A stretch of 64,000 bases of DNA, from the NCBI RefSeq assembly GCF_000319305.2, contig NZ_AMWJ02000002.1, positions 2,556,001 to 2,620,000 on the forward strand, given 5' to 3'. Under the pieces are notes generated by a model. That model worked only from the letters and a program-made list of their open reading frames with translations, was not told where the DNA came from and made no database searches. A program made the position numbers and the translations under genes. Each line of letters begins with the position of its first letter. Position 1 is the first letter of the stretch. Shown piece by piece: positions 49,895 through 58,957 of this stretch. The stretch comes from Pseudomonas bharatica CSV86. Lineage in GTDB: Bacteria > Pseudomonadota > Gammaproteobacteria > Pseudomonadales > Pseudomonadaceae.

Positions 49895-50946
49895 ATGGTC
49901 ACTCCGGTCCGCGGTCGCGGTACGGCCCATAACCCGCACAACCGCTTCGCCCCCAACCGCTCGGTGGTCGAGGACGATGGCTGGTACCAGGAAGTGCCCA
50001 TGACCCAGGGCACCGAGATCCGCATCGAAACCGCGAAAACCATCATCACCCGCAACACCTCGCCGGACCTGCCCTTCGACCGTTCGATCAACCCCTATCG
50101 CGGCTGCGAGCATGGCTGCATCTACTGCTATGCGCGACCGAGCCACGCCTATTGGGACCTTTCCCCTGGCCTGGATTTCGAAACTCGGCTGATCGCCAAG
50201 ACCAACGCCGCTGCCGTGCTGGAGCAGCAACTGTCGAAACCCGGCTATGTCTGCGCGCCGATCAACCTCGGTTCCAACACGGATCCCTACCAGCCCATCG
50301 AGCGCGAGCAGCAACTGACCCGGCGCCTGCTGGAAGTGCTGTTGCGCTACCGGCATCCGGTGACCGTCGTCACCAAGGGCTCGTTGATCCTGCGCGACCT
50401 CGATCTGCTCGGCGAGCTGGCGAAGCAGCGCCTGGTGTCGGTGATGATCAGCCTGACCACCCTCGATGATGAGCTGAAGCGCACCCTCGAGCCGCGTGCC
50501 GCGGCGCCGAAGGCGCGCTTGCGGGCGATCCGGGTGATGCGCGAGGCGGGAATTCCCGTGGGGTGCTGTGCTCGCCGATGATTCCGGCCATCAACGACAG
50601 CGAGCTGGAGCGTCTGCTCGAGGCGGCCAGCGAGGCCGGAGCATTGACCGCAGCCTACATGCTGCTGCGTTTGCCTTTGGAAGTGGCGCCGCTGTTCGAA
50701 CAGTGGTTGCAGGACCATTATCCGCAGCGCGCGGCCCATGTTCTCAGCCTGGTCCGCCAGAGTCGCGGCGGAGAGCTCTACGACAGCCGTTTCGGCGCAC
50801 GGATGCGCGGTGAAGGCGTATTCGCCGACCTGCTGGCGCAACGCTTCGACAAGGCTATTCGGCGCTACGGGCTCAACCGCCGGAGTGGCTATTCGCTGGA
50901 TTGCTTGGCGTTCTGCCCGCCAGGCGGGCAGTTGTCATTGTTGTAA
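49895..50946 (+). pseudogene. PA0069-family radical SAM protein, SOS-controlled, one apparent frameshift
   Basis: Starts MVTPVRGRGTAHNPHNRFAP. The radical SAM cluster motif is in YRGCEHGCIYCYARPSHAYW (CxxxCxxC), followed by NLGSNTDPYQPIER. After AGIPVG the frame is lost: adding one G to the run 50560-50563 restores VLCSPMIPAINDSELERLL and continues to the stop at 50946, for 350 residues. The family is related to the spore photoproduct lyase/Rv2578c-type group; its substrate is unknown. The LexA box suggests a DNA damage role. The frameshift is probably a sequencing undercall. Confidence 0.87.
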
Positions 50947-51191
50947 AAACAATAATGGCCATTGGCGATTAATGTTTTTTGATACCATGGAAATCCCGGC
51001 AAATGCTTCTGGAACGCCCGTTCTAGAGCCTTCGAATTCAGGTTGAGTTAAGTTTCGACACGTAGCGTACGAATTCAGGCAGACAGAAATGTGATTTGTT
51101 GACTACATCTGTAATCCAAGTGACGTAAGCCTGTCTGAATCCTAACCCGGTAAAATGGACTTACCTACGAACCTGTCAAAGAGGATGCATC

Positions 51192-51914
51192 ATGTCGAAC
51201 AAGGAACCCTCTCCGACCGGCCCGGCTACCCCTGAAGCCGAGACTGCCGATGGCGCTCTGAAACATATCGTTGATGGCTTTCTGCGTTTCCATCACGAAG
51301 TCTTCCCTGAACAGGAAGAGCTGTTCAAGAAACTGGCCACGGCGCAGAAGCCGCGTGCCATGTTCATTACCTGCGCCGACTCGCGGATCGTTCCCGAACT
51401 GATTACCCAGAGTTCTCCCGGCGACCTGTTCGTGACCCGCAACGTGGGCAACGTGGTTCCGCCCTACGGGCAGATGAACGGCGGCGTCTCGACGGCGATC
51501 GAGTACGCGGTCATGGCCCTGGGCGTGCACCACATCATCATCTGCGGTCACTCCGATTGCGGTGCGATGCGTGCGGTACTCAACCCGCAGTCGCTGGAGA
51601 AGATGCCGACGGTCAAGGCCTGGCTGCGCCACGCCGAAGTGGCCCGCACCGTGGTCGAGGACAACTGCCAGTGCGGCACCGAGCACGAGAGCATGCAGGT
51701 CCTGACCCGCGAGAACGTCATCGCCCAGCTCCACCACTTGCGCACCCACCCATCGGTGGCTTCGCGCCTGGCGGCTGGCCAGTTGTATATCCACGGCTGG
51801 ATCTACAACATCGAAACCAGCGAAATCTCCGCCTACGATGCCGAAAGCGATGCCTTCCTGCCGCTGACCCGCGGCGCGCCGATTCCAAGCGCTACCCCGA
51901 AAGGCCGCTACTGA
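51192..51914 (+). CDS. Beta-class carbonic anhydrase
   Basis: Interconverts CO2 and bicarbonate. The 240-residue product has the beta-class zinc ligands: ITCADSRI (Cys 61, Asp 63, Arg 65) and ICGHSDCGAM (His 120, Cys 123). It starts MSNKEPSPTGPATPEAETAD behind AAGAGG. A SulP transporter gene follows after 206 bases on the same strand, suggesting linked bicarbonate transport and hydration. Confidence 0.95.
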   Translation: MSNKEPSPTGPATPEAETADGALKHIVDGFLRFHHEVFPEQEELFKKLATAQKPRAMFITCADSRIVPELITQSSPGDLFVTRNVGNVVPPYGQMNGGVSTAIEYAVMALGVHHIIICGHSDCGAMRAVLNPQSLEKMPTVKAWLRHAEVARTVVEDNCQCGTEHESMQVLTRENVIAQLHHLRTHPSVASRLAAGQLYIHGWIYNIETSEISAYDAESDAFLPLTRGAPIPSATPKGRY

Positions 51915-52120
51915 GCCTTTTTCGCAACACCTGAAAATCGCTGACGCAACCCACCACGGCCCGCTGCCCGCGGCGCCGTGGCGGGGCGTCGGCTGCCTTT
52001 GAAAACGTTTTGATGCCTTGCCGCAGCGTCGGCGGTTTCCGGCTGCCCGCGATTCGGGCGGCGCCCCGACGCCTGCGTAAAAGAGTGGCCAGAGGAATGG
52101 CCTGAAAAAAGGAGAACAGG

Positions 52121-53653
52121 ATGAACATGACGCATTTCAAAGCGGCGCTGCCGCGGGACCTGCTGGCTTCGGTAGTGGTGTTCCTGGTGGCGCTTCCGCT
52201 GTGCATGGGGATCGCCATCGCTTCTGGCATGCCGCCGGCCAAGGGCTTGGTCACCGGCATCGTCGGCGGTCTGCTGGTGGGCTGGCTGGCCGGCTCGCCG
52301 CTGCAGGTCAGCGGGCCGGCGGCGGGGTTGGCGGTGCTGGTCTTCGAACTGGTACGGACCCACGGCATGGCGATGCTCGGGCCTATCCTGCTGCTGGCGG
52401 GATTGCTGCAATTGCTCGCCGGGCGCTTGCGCCTGGGCTGCTGGTTCCGGGTTACGGCGCCGGCGGTGGTGTACGGCATGCTCGCGGGTATCGGTGTGTT
52501 GATCGTGTTGTCCCAGGTGCATGTGATGTTCGATAGCTCGCCGCTGCCGTCAGGCCTCGAAAACCTCCTCGGTTTCCCCGCCGTGGTGAGTGCGTCGCTG
52601 CCGTTCGAGTCTGCCGGCAACGGCTGGCAGGCCGGGGCAATCGGGCTGGGTACCATCGCGGTGATGTGGGGCTGGGAGCGCTTCAAGCCGACAACCCTGC
52701 GCTTCGTTCCCGGTGCCCTGCTCGGTGTGAGCGCGATGACCCTGCTGAGCATCGGCCTGGATCTTGGCGTGAACCGCGTGGAAGTACCGGCCAACCTCAG
52801 TGAAGCCATCGACTGGCTGCGCCCGGCCGATCTCATGGCCCTGGCCGATCCGGCCCTGCTGGTCGCCGCCTTCGCCCTGGCCTTTATCGCCAGTGCCGAG
52901 ACCCTGCTTTCGGCAGCGGCCGTGGACCGCATGCACAGTGGCCAGCGCTCGGATTTTGACCGCGAATTATCGGCGCAGGGTGTCGGCAACATGATTTGTG
53001 GTGTGCTCGGCGCGTTGCCGATGACCGGCGTGATCGTGCGCAGCTCGGCCAACGTCCAGGCCGGTGCCAAGACCCGCCTTTCGGCGATCTTCCATGGCCT
53101 GTGGCTGCTGGCCTTCGTCGTGCTGCTGGGTAGCGTGCTGCAGCAGATTCCCGTGGCAAGCCTGGCCGGCGTACTGGTATTCACCGGGGTCAAGCTGGTG
53201 GACCTGAAGGCGTTTCGCGGCCTGGGCCGCTATGGACGCATGCCGATGTTCGTCTATGCGGCCACGGCGCTGGCCATCGTCTTCACCGACCTGCTGACCG
53301 GCGTGCTGCTGGGCTTTGCCCTGACCCTGGTGAAGCTGGCGCTGAAGGCGGCGCGGCTGAAGATCAGCGTCACCAGCCTGGAGCGCGAGGGCCATATGGA
53401 ACTGCGCCTGAGTGGTGCCGCCACCTTCCTCAAGGTCCCGGCCCTGACCCAGGCACTGGATGGCATTCCGCCAGGGACCACCCTGCATGTGCCACTGGCC
53501 AACCTGAGCTATATCGACCATGCCTGTCTTGAGCTGCTGGAAGACTGGGGACGGGCCAATGCCAGCAACGGCTCGTCGCTGGTGATCGAGTCGCGTCGCC
53601 TGAAACGGCGTGTCGAAGGACGCGTAAGGACCACGGTGGGCCTCGGTACCTGA
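52121..53653 (+). CDS. SulP-family inorganic anion transporter (bicarbonate candidate)
   Basis: A 510-residue SulP membrane protein beginning MNMTHFKAALPRDLLASVVV, with LVTGIVGGLLVGWLAGSPLQ, VSGPAAGLAVLV and ETLLSAAAVDRMHSGQRSDF. A short C-terminal STAS domain includes VPLANLSYIDHACLELLEDW. The adjacent beta carbonic anhydrase gene supports bicarbonate as substrate, as in BicA-like transporters. This is inference; sulfate cannot be excluded. Confidence 0.88.
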   Translation: MNMTHFKAALPRDLLASVVVFLVALPLCMGIAIASGMPPAKGLVTGIVGGLLVGWLAGSPLQVSGPAAGLAVLVFELVRTHGMAMLGPILLLAGLLQLLAGRLRLGCWFRVTAPAVVYGMLAGIGVLIVLSQVHVMFDSSPLPSGLENLLGFPAVVSASLPFESAGNGWQAGAIGLGTIAVMWGWERFKPTTLRFVPGALLGVSAMTLLSIGLDLGVNRVEVPANLSEAIDWLRPADLMALADPALLVAAFALAFIASAETLLSAAAVDRMHSGQRSDFDRELSAQGVGNMICGVLGALPMTGVIVRSSANVQAGAKTRLSAIFHGLWLLAFVVLLGSVLQQIPVASLAGVLVFTGVKLVDLKAFRGLGRYGRMPMFVYAATALAIVFTDLLTGVLLGFALTLVKLALKAARLKISVTSLEREGHMELRLSGAATFLKVPALTQALDGIPPGTTLHVPLANLSYIDHACLELLEDWGRANASNGSSLVIESRRLKRRVEGRVRTTVGLGT

Positions 53654-53728
53654 GCCTGACCTGACGACCAACGGCACCGCCCTGCTGATCGCGCACATTG
53701 CAGGCGGTGCCATCACTCACCTACTATC

Positions 53729-53747
53729 AAGAATCAATACCATTTGC
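53729..53747. promoter_or_regulatory. Candidate Fur box before the ECF sigma gene
   Basis: AAGAATCAATACCATTTGC resembles a Pseudomonas Fur box, best in its right half (ATTTGC). It sits 22 bases before the sigma factor ATG. Iron-starvation sigma genes of this type are normally Fur-repressed. The left half is weak. Confidence 0.4.
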
Positions 53748-53768
53748 ATCCTCCTGCGCGGATCCTTC

Positions 53769-54281
53769 ATGTCCTCCCCTGCCCAGACCCTCTACGTTAA
53801 ACATTCCCCCTGGCTGCTGCTGTTCCTGCGTCGCCGCCTCGGCAATGGCTGGGATGCCGCGGATCTGCTGCATGACACCTTCCTGCGCGTGCTGCGCCGG
53901 CCGCTCGAGTTCGACAACCAGACCGGCGAACGTTCCTACCTGGCGACCATCGCCAAGGGCCTGTGCATCGATCACTGGCGCCGCGCCCAACTGGAAAGGG
54001 CCTGGCGCGAAAGCCTGGTGGCCCGGCCCGAGGCAGTCCAGCCTTCCGCCGAGCATACGGCCTTGCTGATCGAGACCCTGGCGGAAGTGGATGCCATGCT
54101 GATGCGCCTGCCTGCCAAGGTTCGCGAGGCGTTTCTGATGGCCCAGGTCGAGGGCATCACCTACGGGGTGATCGCCGAACGGCTGGAGGTCAGCGAGCGC
54201 ATGGTCAAGAAATACATGGCCCAGGCGTTCCTGCATTGTGCCGTGCTCGAAGCCGAGCTCGACGGCGTGCTGGTGGAGTAA
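53769..54281 (+). CDS. FecI-type ECF RNA polymerase sigma factor
   Basis: A 170-residue iron-starvation sigma factor. Region 2 includes WDAADLLHDTFLRVLRRP and ERSYLATIAKGLCIDHWRR; region 4 includes REAFLMAQVEGITYGVIAER and VSERMVKKYMAQAF. It is followed within 4 bases by a FecR regulator and then a TonB receptor with a signalling domain: a complete cell-surface signalling unit. The sigma factor should direct transcription of the receptor gene. Confidence 0.93.
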   Translation: MSSPAQTLYVKHSPWLLLFLRRRLGNGWDAADLLHDTFLRVLRRPLEFDNQTGERSYLATIAKGLCIDHWRRAQLERAWRESLVARPEAVQPSAEHTALLIETLAEVDAMLMRLPAKVREAFLMAQVEGITYGVIAERLEVSERMVKKYMAQAFLHCAVLEAELDGVLVE

Positions 54282-54285
54282 GGCG

Positions 54286-55254
54286 ATGCGAGCAACCCAT
54301 GAAAAGCTCAGCCACGCCAGCCTTGAACATGCCGCCCAGTGGTATGTGCGGCTACTGGAAGAAGGCGACCAGAACGGCGTTCGCGAACAGTGGCAGTCCT
54401 GGCTTGACCAGCATGCCGAACACCAGGCTGCCTGGCGCTATATGGAGCGCGTCGGCGAGCGCTTCGCACCGCTGCGCAGCGAAGGCGAGCGCGCTGGCCG
54501 GGTACTGCGCGAACGACATCCGGCACGCCTGGGCCGCCGGCAGACGGTGAAGTCCATGCTGGTGCTGGCGCTGGGCTCGATGGCCGGCTTCGGTGGCTGG
54601 CAGGCCGCCTCGCGCAATGGCTGGACCGCCGACCTGCATACCGGCACGGGCGAGAACCGCAAGATCGCGCTGGCCGACGGCAGCACCCTGTGGCTGGGTG
54701 CGCAAACGGCGGTCGATACCCGCTTCGATGCCCGCCAGCGCCTGCTGGACCTGCGTTTCGGCGAGGTCCTGCTGCACTCGACGGTGCAGGACCGCCGCCC
54801 ACTGCTGATGGAAACCGGCGCCGGCCTGTTGCAGATGGCGGCAACGCCGGTCCGCGTCGCGCTGCGCTACGCCGAGGGCAATGCCCGGCTCAGCGTGTAC
54901 CAGGGCCAGGTCGAGCTTTTCACCCGTACGGGCAGCCGCACGCTGGTCGAGGCTGGGCAGCGCGTCGATTTCTCGGCTTTGGCCATCTCGCCTGCTGCGC
55001 CGGTCCAGGCTGCTGGCGAGTCCTGGATCCGCAACCGGCTGACTGCCGAGGCCATGCCACTGGCCGATCTGATCGATGCGCTGGGTCGCTATCGCCCCGG
55101 TCATCTCGGCCTGCATCCGGAGCTGGCCAGCCTCGCGGTGATGGGCACCTTCCCCCTCGATGACACTGACCACGCCCTGCGTCTGCTGGAAGCGGCGCTG
55201 CCGATCCGGGTCAAGCGCATGACCGACTGGTGGGTAACGGTCGAGCCCGCCTGA
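54286..55254 (+). CDS. FecR-family anti-sigma/sigma regulator
   Basis: A 322-residue inner-membrane protein. The cytoplasmic N-terminus (MRATHEKLSHASLEHAAQWY, QWQSWLDQHAEHQAAW) contacts the sigma factor; a single membrane helix lies at about 90-107; the periplasmic FecR domain includes ALADGSTLWLGAQTAVDTRF. It receives the signal from the receptor's N-terminal domain. The start at ATG 54286 lies four bases after the sigma gene stop. Confidence 0.93.
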   Translation: MRATHEKLSHASLEHAAQWYVRLLEEGDQNGVREQWQSWLDQHAEHQAAWRYMERVGERFAPLRSEGERAGRVLRERHPARLGRRQTVKSMLVLALGSMAGFGGWQAASRNGWTADLHTGTGENRKIALADGSTLWLGAQTAVDTRFDARQRLLDLRFGEVLLHSTVQDRRPLLMETGAGLLQMAATPVRVALRYAEGNARLSVYQGQVELFTRTGSRTLVEAGQRVDFSALAISPAAPVQAAGESWIRNRLTAEAMPLADLIDALGRYRPGHLGLHPELASLAVMGTFPLDDTDHALRLLEAALPIRVKRMTDWWVTVEPA

Positions 55255-55346
55255 ATTTTTTTCGCCGGGCGGTTCCCTTTTTTGCGCGTCGTCCGGTTCA
55301 ACCGCAGAACCCTCTCATTGACCCCATGAACACAACAGGGACTGCC

Positions 55347-57779
55347 ATGTCGTCGCCCCGCTCCTGCGTATTGGCCCTCGTGCCGATGACTTTCCTCACC
55401 TTCGCTCCGCTGGCCCTGCTGCCTGCCGCCGTCCAGGCCGCCCAGGCCAGCACCCGGGTGCAGACCTTCCATGTCGCGGCCGGCAGCCTGAGCGCCGTGC
55501 TCAATGACTTCAGCAGCCAGGCCGGGATCTACCTGGCGGGCAGCGACAACCTTGCGGCCGGCAAGCGCAGCGCCGGGCTGGACGGTGACTACAGCGTCGA
55601 ACAGGCGCTGTTGCTGTTGCTCGGTGGCTCGGGGCTGGTGGCCGTACCGCAGGGGGCCGGTGGCTACGTGCTGCAGCCAGCGCCGCAAGGTGACTCGGTG
55701 CAGCTCGACGCCACCTCGATCAACGCCCAAGGCCTGGCCGACAGCTACGGCCAGGACGACAAGGGCTACCGTGCAACCCATTCAGCGACGGCGAGCAAGA
55801 CCAGCACCGCCCTGGCCGATACCCCGCGTTCGGTGTCGGTGGTCACCCGCCAGCGCATGGAAGACCAGCAGTCCCAGAGCCTGACCGAAGTGCTCGGCTA
55901 TGTGCCGGGCATCTTCGCCCCGCCGTTCGCGGCCGGTGACGGCGGCGCCGGCGACCTGTTCTTCATCCGTGGCTTCAACGCCACCGACTATGGCTACGGC
56001 TTGCTGCGCGACGGCCTGCGGGTGCAGGGCAACCGCTACGACACCACCAGCGAGCCTTACGGCCTTGAGCGCATCGAAGTGTTCCGCGGCCCGACCTCGA
56101 TCCTCTACGGCGAAAACGCGCCGGGTGGTGTCGTCAATATGGTCAGCAAGCGGCCCACGGCCGAGTCGCGTGGCGAGGTGCAGCTGAGCTACGGCTCCAA
56201 CGAGCGCCGCCAGTTGGGCATCGACGTGTCCGGACCGCTGACGGACAACGGCAATGTGCTGGGCCGCCTGGTGCTGCTCGGGCGCAAGTCGGGGACCCAG
56301 GTCGACCATCAGCCGGATGACCGGATCTACATCGCGCCGTCCCTGACCCTGAACTTCGATGAACAGAACGACCTGACCCTGCTGGCCACCTACCAGCGCG
56401 ACCGCACCCTTATGGAGTTGGGCTATCCGGCTGCCGGCACCCTGCTGCACAACCCCAATGGCAAGATCAGCAAGCACGCCCTGCTGGGCAATCCGGACTG
56501 GGACAACTTCGAGCGCGAAGTCTGGACCCTTGGCTACGAATTCCATCATCAGTTCAACGATGACTGGCAGTACCGGCAGAACTCGCGCTACATGCAATCG
56601 CGCATCGACCGCCAGGAAATCTGGCCGGGCAACCTGGACAATGGCGGTTTCGGCACCACCGTGACCAACACCGCCTATGACCGCTACAACAAGTCCATCG
56701 CCTACTCGCTGGACAACCAGGTCGAGGGCCACTTCGACCTCGGTGCGCTGGAGAACACCCTGCTGGTCGGTGCCAGCCTCGACCGTACCTCGTTCAACCA
56801 GGACTGGAACGCCGGCTTCGGTGGCCGGGTGAACGTGTTCGATCCGGTCTATACCGGCGACCCGGTGACGTCCACGCGGGTGCAGGACGCGCTGCTGGAA
56901 CAGACCATGTATGGCGTCTACAGCCAGATCCAGACCCGCCTGGACAACTGGGTCATGCTGCTCGGCGGGCGCTATGACCGGGTCAACAGCGAGTACCGCA
57001 ACCGTCGCGGCACCCTCAATGCGCCTGCCGATCTCGACTACTGGGACGGCCAGTTCACCTGGCAGACCGGGCTGATGTACCAGTTCGACAACGGCGTCTC
57101 GCCCTATGTCAGCTACTCCACCGCCTACAACCCGACCCAGCAGGTGTCGAGTGCGTCCGGCCCGCTGGACCCGACGCTCAGCGAGCAGTACGAAGTGGGA
57201 TTGAAGTACGAGCCCAAGGGCTGGAACACCCTGGTCAGTGCCTCGGTCTACGACCTGCGCAAAAAGGATGACTCGCTCTACGACAGTGTCACCGGCGACT
57301 ACCGCAATGTCGGACGCAGCCGGGCCAAGGGTGTGGAGCTGGAGCTGAACAGCGACATCACCGCCAACATCAACGTGACGGCGGCCTACACCTACACCGA
57401 CTCGCGGGTGACCAAGGACGTGGCGGGGTCGTTGCTGGAGGATCATCAGGTGACTGGCGTACCACGCAACCAGGCGTCGGTATGGGGGACCTACCGCTTC
57501 CTCGACGGACAGCTGAAAGGGCTGAAGCTGGGCGCGGGCGTGCGCCACTTCGACAGCACCTTCGCCTACACCAGCCCATCGCTGTACGGGAAGCTGGATA
57601 CCGGTGACGTGACCCTGGTGGATGCGACCGTCGGCTATCAGCTGAATGCGCATTGGTCGGCGGAGGTAAACGCACGCAACCTGTTCGACCAGGAGTACGT
57701 GGCCGGTTGCAACAATGCCGGGCGTTGCTACTGGGGTGAAGAGCGGACGGTACTGGGGACGGTCAGTTACAACTGGTAA
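55347..57779 (+). CDS. TonB-dependent siderophore receptor with N-terminal signalling (STN) domain
   Basis: An 810-residue outer-membrane transporter for a ferric siderophore. The signal peptide is about 1-33. An STN domain (QTFHVAAGSLSAVLNDFSSQ to about residue 110) signals to FecR. The plug follows (TPRSVSVVTRQRMEDQQ, GLERIEVFRGPTSILYGENA), then a 22-strand barrel ending in the aromatic VSYNW. ATG 55347 has AGGGA upstream; ATG 55326 is an alternative. The siderophore is not identifiable by eye; the layout suggests use of a xenosiderophore. Confidence 0.92.
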   Translation: MSSPRSCVLALVPMTFLTFAPLALLPAAVQAAQASTRVQTFHVAAGSLSAVLNDFSSQAGIYLAGSDNLAAGKRSAGLDGDYSVEQALLLLLGGSGLVAVPQGAGGYVLQPAPQGDSVQLDATSINAQGLADSYGQDDKGYRATHSATASKTSTALADTPRSVSVVTRQRMEDQQSQSLTEVLGYVPGIFAPPFAAGDGGAGDLFFIRGFNATDYGYGLLRDGLRVQGNRYDTTSEPYGLERIEVFRGPTSILYGENAPGGVVNMVSKRPTAESRGEVQLSYGSNERRQLGIDVSGPLTDNGNVLGRLVLLGRKSGTQVDHQPDDRIYIAPSLTLNFDEQNDLTLLATYQRDRTLMELGYPAAGTLLHNPNGKISKHALLGNPDWDNFEREVWTLGYEFHHQFNDDWQYRQNSRYMQSRIDRQEIWPGNLDNGGFGTTVTNTAYDRYNKSIAYSLDNQVEGHFDLGALENTLLVGASLDRTSFNQDWNAGFGGRVNVFDPVYTGDPVTSTRVQDALLEQTMYGVYSQIQTRLDNWVMLLGGRYDRVNSEYRNRRGTLNAPADLDYWDGQFTWQTGLMYQFDNGVSPYVSYSTAYNPTQQVSSASGPLDPTLSEQYEVGLKYEPKGWNTLVSASVYDLRKKDDSLYDSVTGDYRNVGRSRAKGVELELNSDITANINVTAAYTYTDSRVTKDVAGSLLEDHQVTGVPRNQASVWGTYRFLDGQLKGLKLGAGVRHFDSTFAYTSPSLYGKLDTGDVTLVDATVGYQLNAHWSAEVNARNLFDQEYVAGCNNAGRCYWGEERTVLGTVSYNW

Positions 57780-57817
57780 GAGGGTTGGGTCAGCCTGGAC
57801 ATCTGAGGTTGTCCTTG

Positions 57818-57917
57818 CTGGCCCTATCGCTGGCAAGCCAGCTCCCACAGGGTCAGCACAGGCCTTAAGACTTGTGCAGTAACTGTGGGAGCTGGCTTGC
57901 CAGCGATGAGGCCATCA
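57818..57917. repeat. REP element pair (inverted)
   Basis: The left unit, CGCTGGCAAGCCAGCTCCCA, and the right unit, CTGTGGGAGCTGGCTTGCC followed by AGCGATGAGG, are separated by a spacer (GACTTGTGCAGTA) also present beside the REP at 20343-20450. The pair lies between the convergent receptor and the 57935 gene. Confidence 0.93.
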
Positions 57918-57934
57918 GCCTCGAAAAGGAAATA

Positions 57935-58588
57935 TCAGGCAGGTTGCTGCTGACCCAGCTCCAACCCCACCCCAAGTTGCCGCGACAGGCAAGGCCAGCG
58001 TTTCCACGCCGCGCCGGTTTCAGGGCTGCTCAGCTTCTCGCGATAGGCTTCCACCGATTCCAGGGCGAAGCTCTCGTCGTCGAGCATGTTGTCCAGGGAG
58101 TGATGGACCACTTCATCCAGCTGGTTGGCGAATTCCTCGCCGATGAGTTGATGGGCAATCAGGTTGGCAACCGTGGTGTCCAGAGGGATCAGCGGCTGCT
58201 GGAAATGCTTGATGTACAGGTCGTTGACTTCTTCCACCAGGCGGTGCGCCAGGTAGGCTTCGTCCAGCAGGCTGTCCAGGCCGACATGCCCGGTCATGAT
58301 CTGCGGCGGGGTGATGAAATACGCTTCGGCGATTTTCAGCACCGGTTTGATCTGCGATTCGATTCCGGCTTCGCGGGCAACGGTATTGGCGGCTTCCAGC
58401 AGCTCGGGTACCTGATCGATGTAGGCGTTGACGAAACGGTTCAACGCACCCTGGGCATCCTGCTCGGGCAACTGGATCAGCGGGTGAAGGTGGGGCAATT
58501 GCACTGCAAGTTGGGATTTTAGTTGGCCGGTCTTGGCCTCGTGTTCTTGTGCTTGAGTGATCTGCTCGCGCAATGCGGCAATGTTCAT
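57935..58588 (-). CDS. Conserved hypothetical protein next to the cytochrome oxidase genes
   Basis: A 217-residue soluble protein of unknown function starting at ATG 58588 (MNIAALREQITQAQEHEAKT) behind GGAG. It is mostly helical by composition, with no signal peptide or membrane segment. By position it matches the gene found beside the aa3 oxidase cluster in P. aeruginosa (PA0104). It diverges from coxB, so it may share its regulatory region. Confidence 0.8.
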   Translation of the reverse strand: MNIAALREQITQAQEHEAKTGQLKSQLAVQLPHLHPLIQLPEQDAQGALNRFVNAYIDQVPELLEAANTVAREAGIESQIKPVLKIAEAYFITPPQIMTGHVGLDSLLDEAYLAHRLVEEVNDLYIKHFQQPLIPLDTTVANLIAHQLIGEEFANQLDEVVHHSLDNMLDDESFALESVEAYREKLSSPETGAAWKRWPCLSRQLGVGLELGQQQPA

Positions 58589-58957
58589 GACAACTCCAGG
58601 GACAGCCAGTGACAAAACGGAAACCACTAAATTAGTCCTATTTTGTTATCGCCTAAGACGTATTTCTCATAACGCTTATGCATTTTTGCCTGCTTGCGTT
58701 ATATCACTGTGCCATCATCCTTATAAGTCAATGTCTTACAGCATTTCGCGCTGATCGCTTAAGGCGCGCCAGTCCTTTTCCGCCGCGTCGTTGCGCGCTT
58801 TCGACCCCTGTCTATACTCCGGTTTGAATGAAGTCTGGCTGATGAGGCCCCGCCTGTAGTGCAGCGGGGGCCGCCGTCGAAGTCCGCAGTCTTGACGCCG
58901 TGCCCCCTGCCGTAGGCCCCGCCTCCGGGATAACAAGAACGATAAGGGGAACCCGCA
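58589..58957. other. Intergenic region upstream of coxB with a probable promoter and a GC-rich hairpin
   Basis: No gene is seen in these 369 bases. The left part is AT-rich and must carry the promoter of the divergent hypothetical gene; it includes a short palindrome, CATAACGCTTATG. The right part holds a promoter candidate at 58791-58818 and a GC-rich stem, GGCCCCGC / GCGGGGGCC (58846-58872), which would lie in the coxB leader about 90 bases before the start codon. Confidence 0.6.
58791..58818 (+). promoter_or_regulatory. Candidate sigma-70 promoter for the cytochrome oxidase genes
   Basis: TTGCGC (58791-58796) and TATACT (58813-58818) with a 16-base spacer match sigma-70 hexamers at four and five of six positions. 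It lies about 140 bases before coxB. Confidence 0.5.

Noticed and set aside
50947..51191. Repeated GAATTCAGG and ATTCAG-type motifs before the carbonic anhydrase gene
   Set aside because: They are short and irregularly spaced, with no known site matching; nothing firm can be said.
53673..53711. Hairpin GGCACCGCC / GGCGGTGCC after the SulP gene as a terminator
   Set aside because: The 21-base loop and lack of a T-tract make it weak; left unannotated.
55782..57848. A 688-codon open frame antisense to the TonB receptor
   Set aside because: Complementary frame of a conserved receptor, ending inside a REP element.
20343..57917. Repeated 20-30-bp units as a possible CRISPR array
   Set aside because: The units are dispersed, inverted in pairs and at gene ends, and there are no regular spacers or cas genes; they are REP elements.
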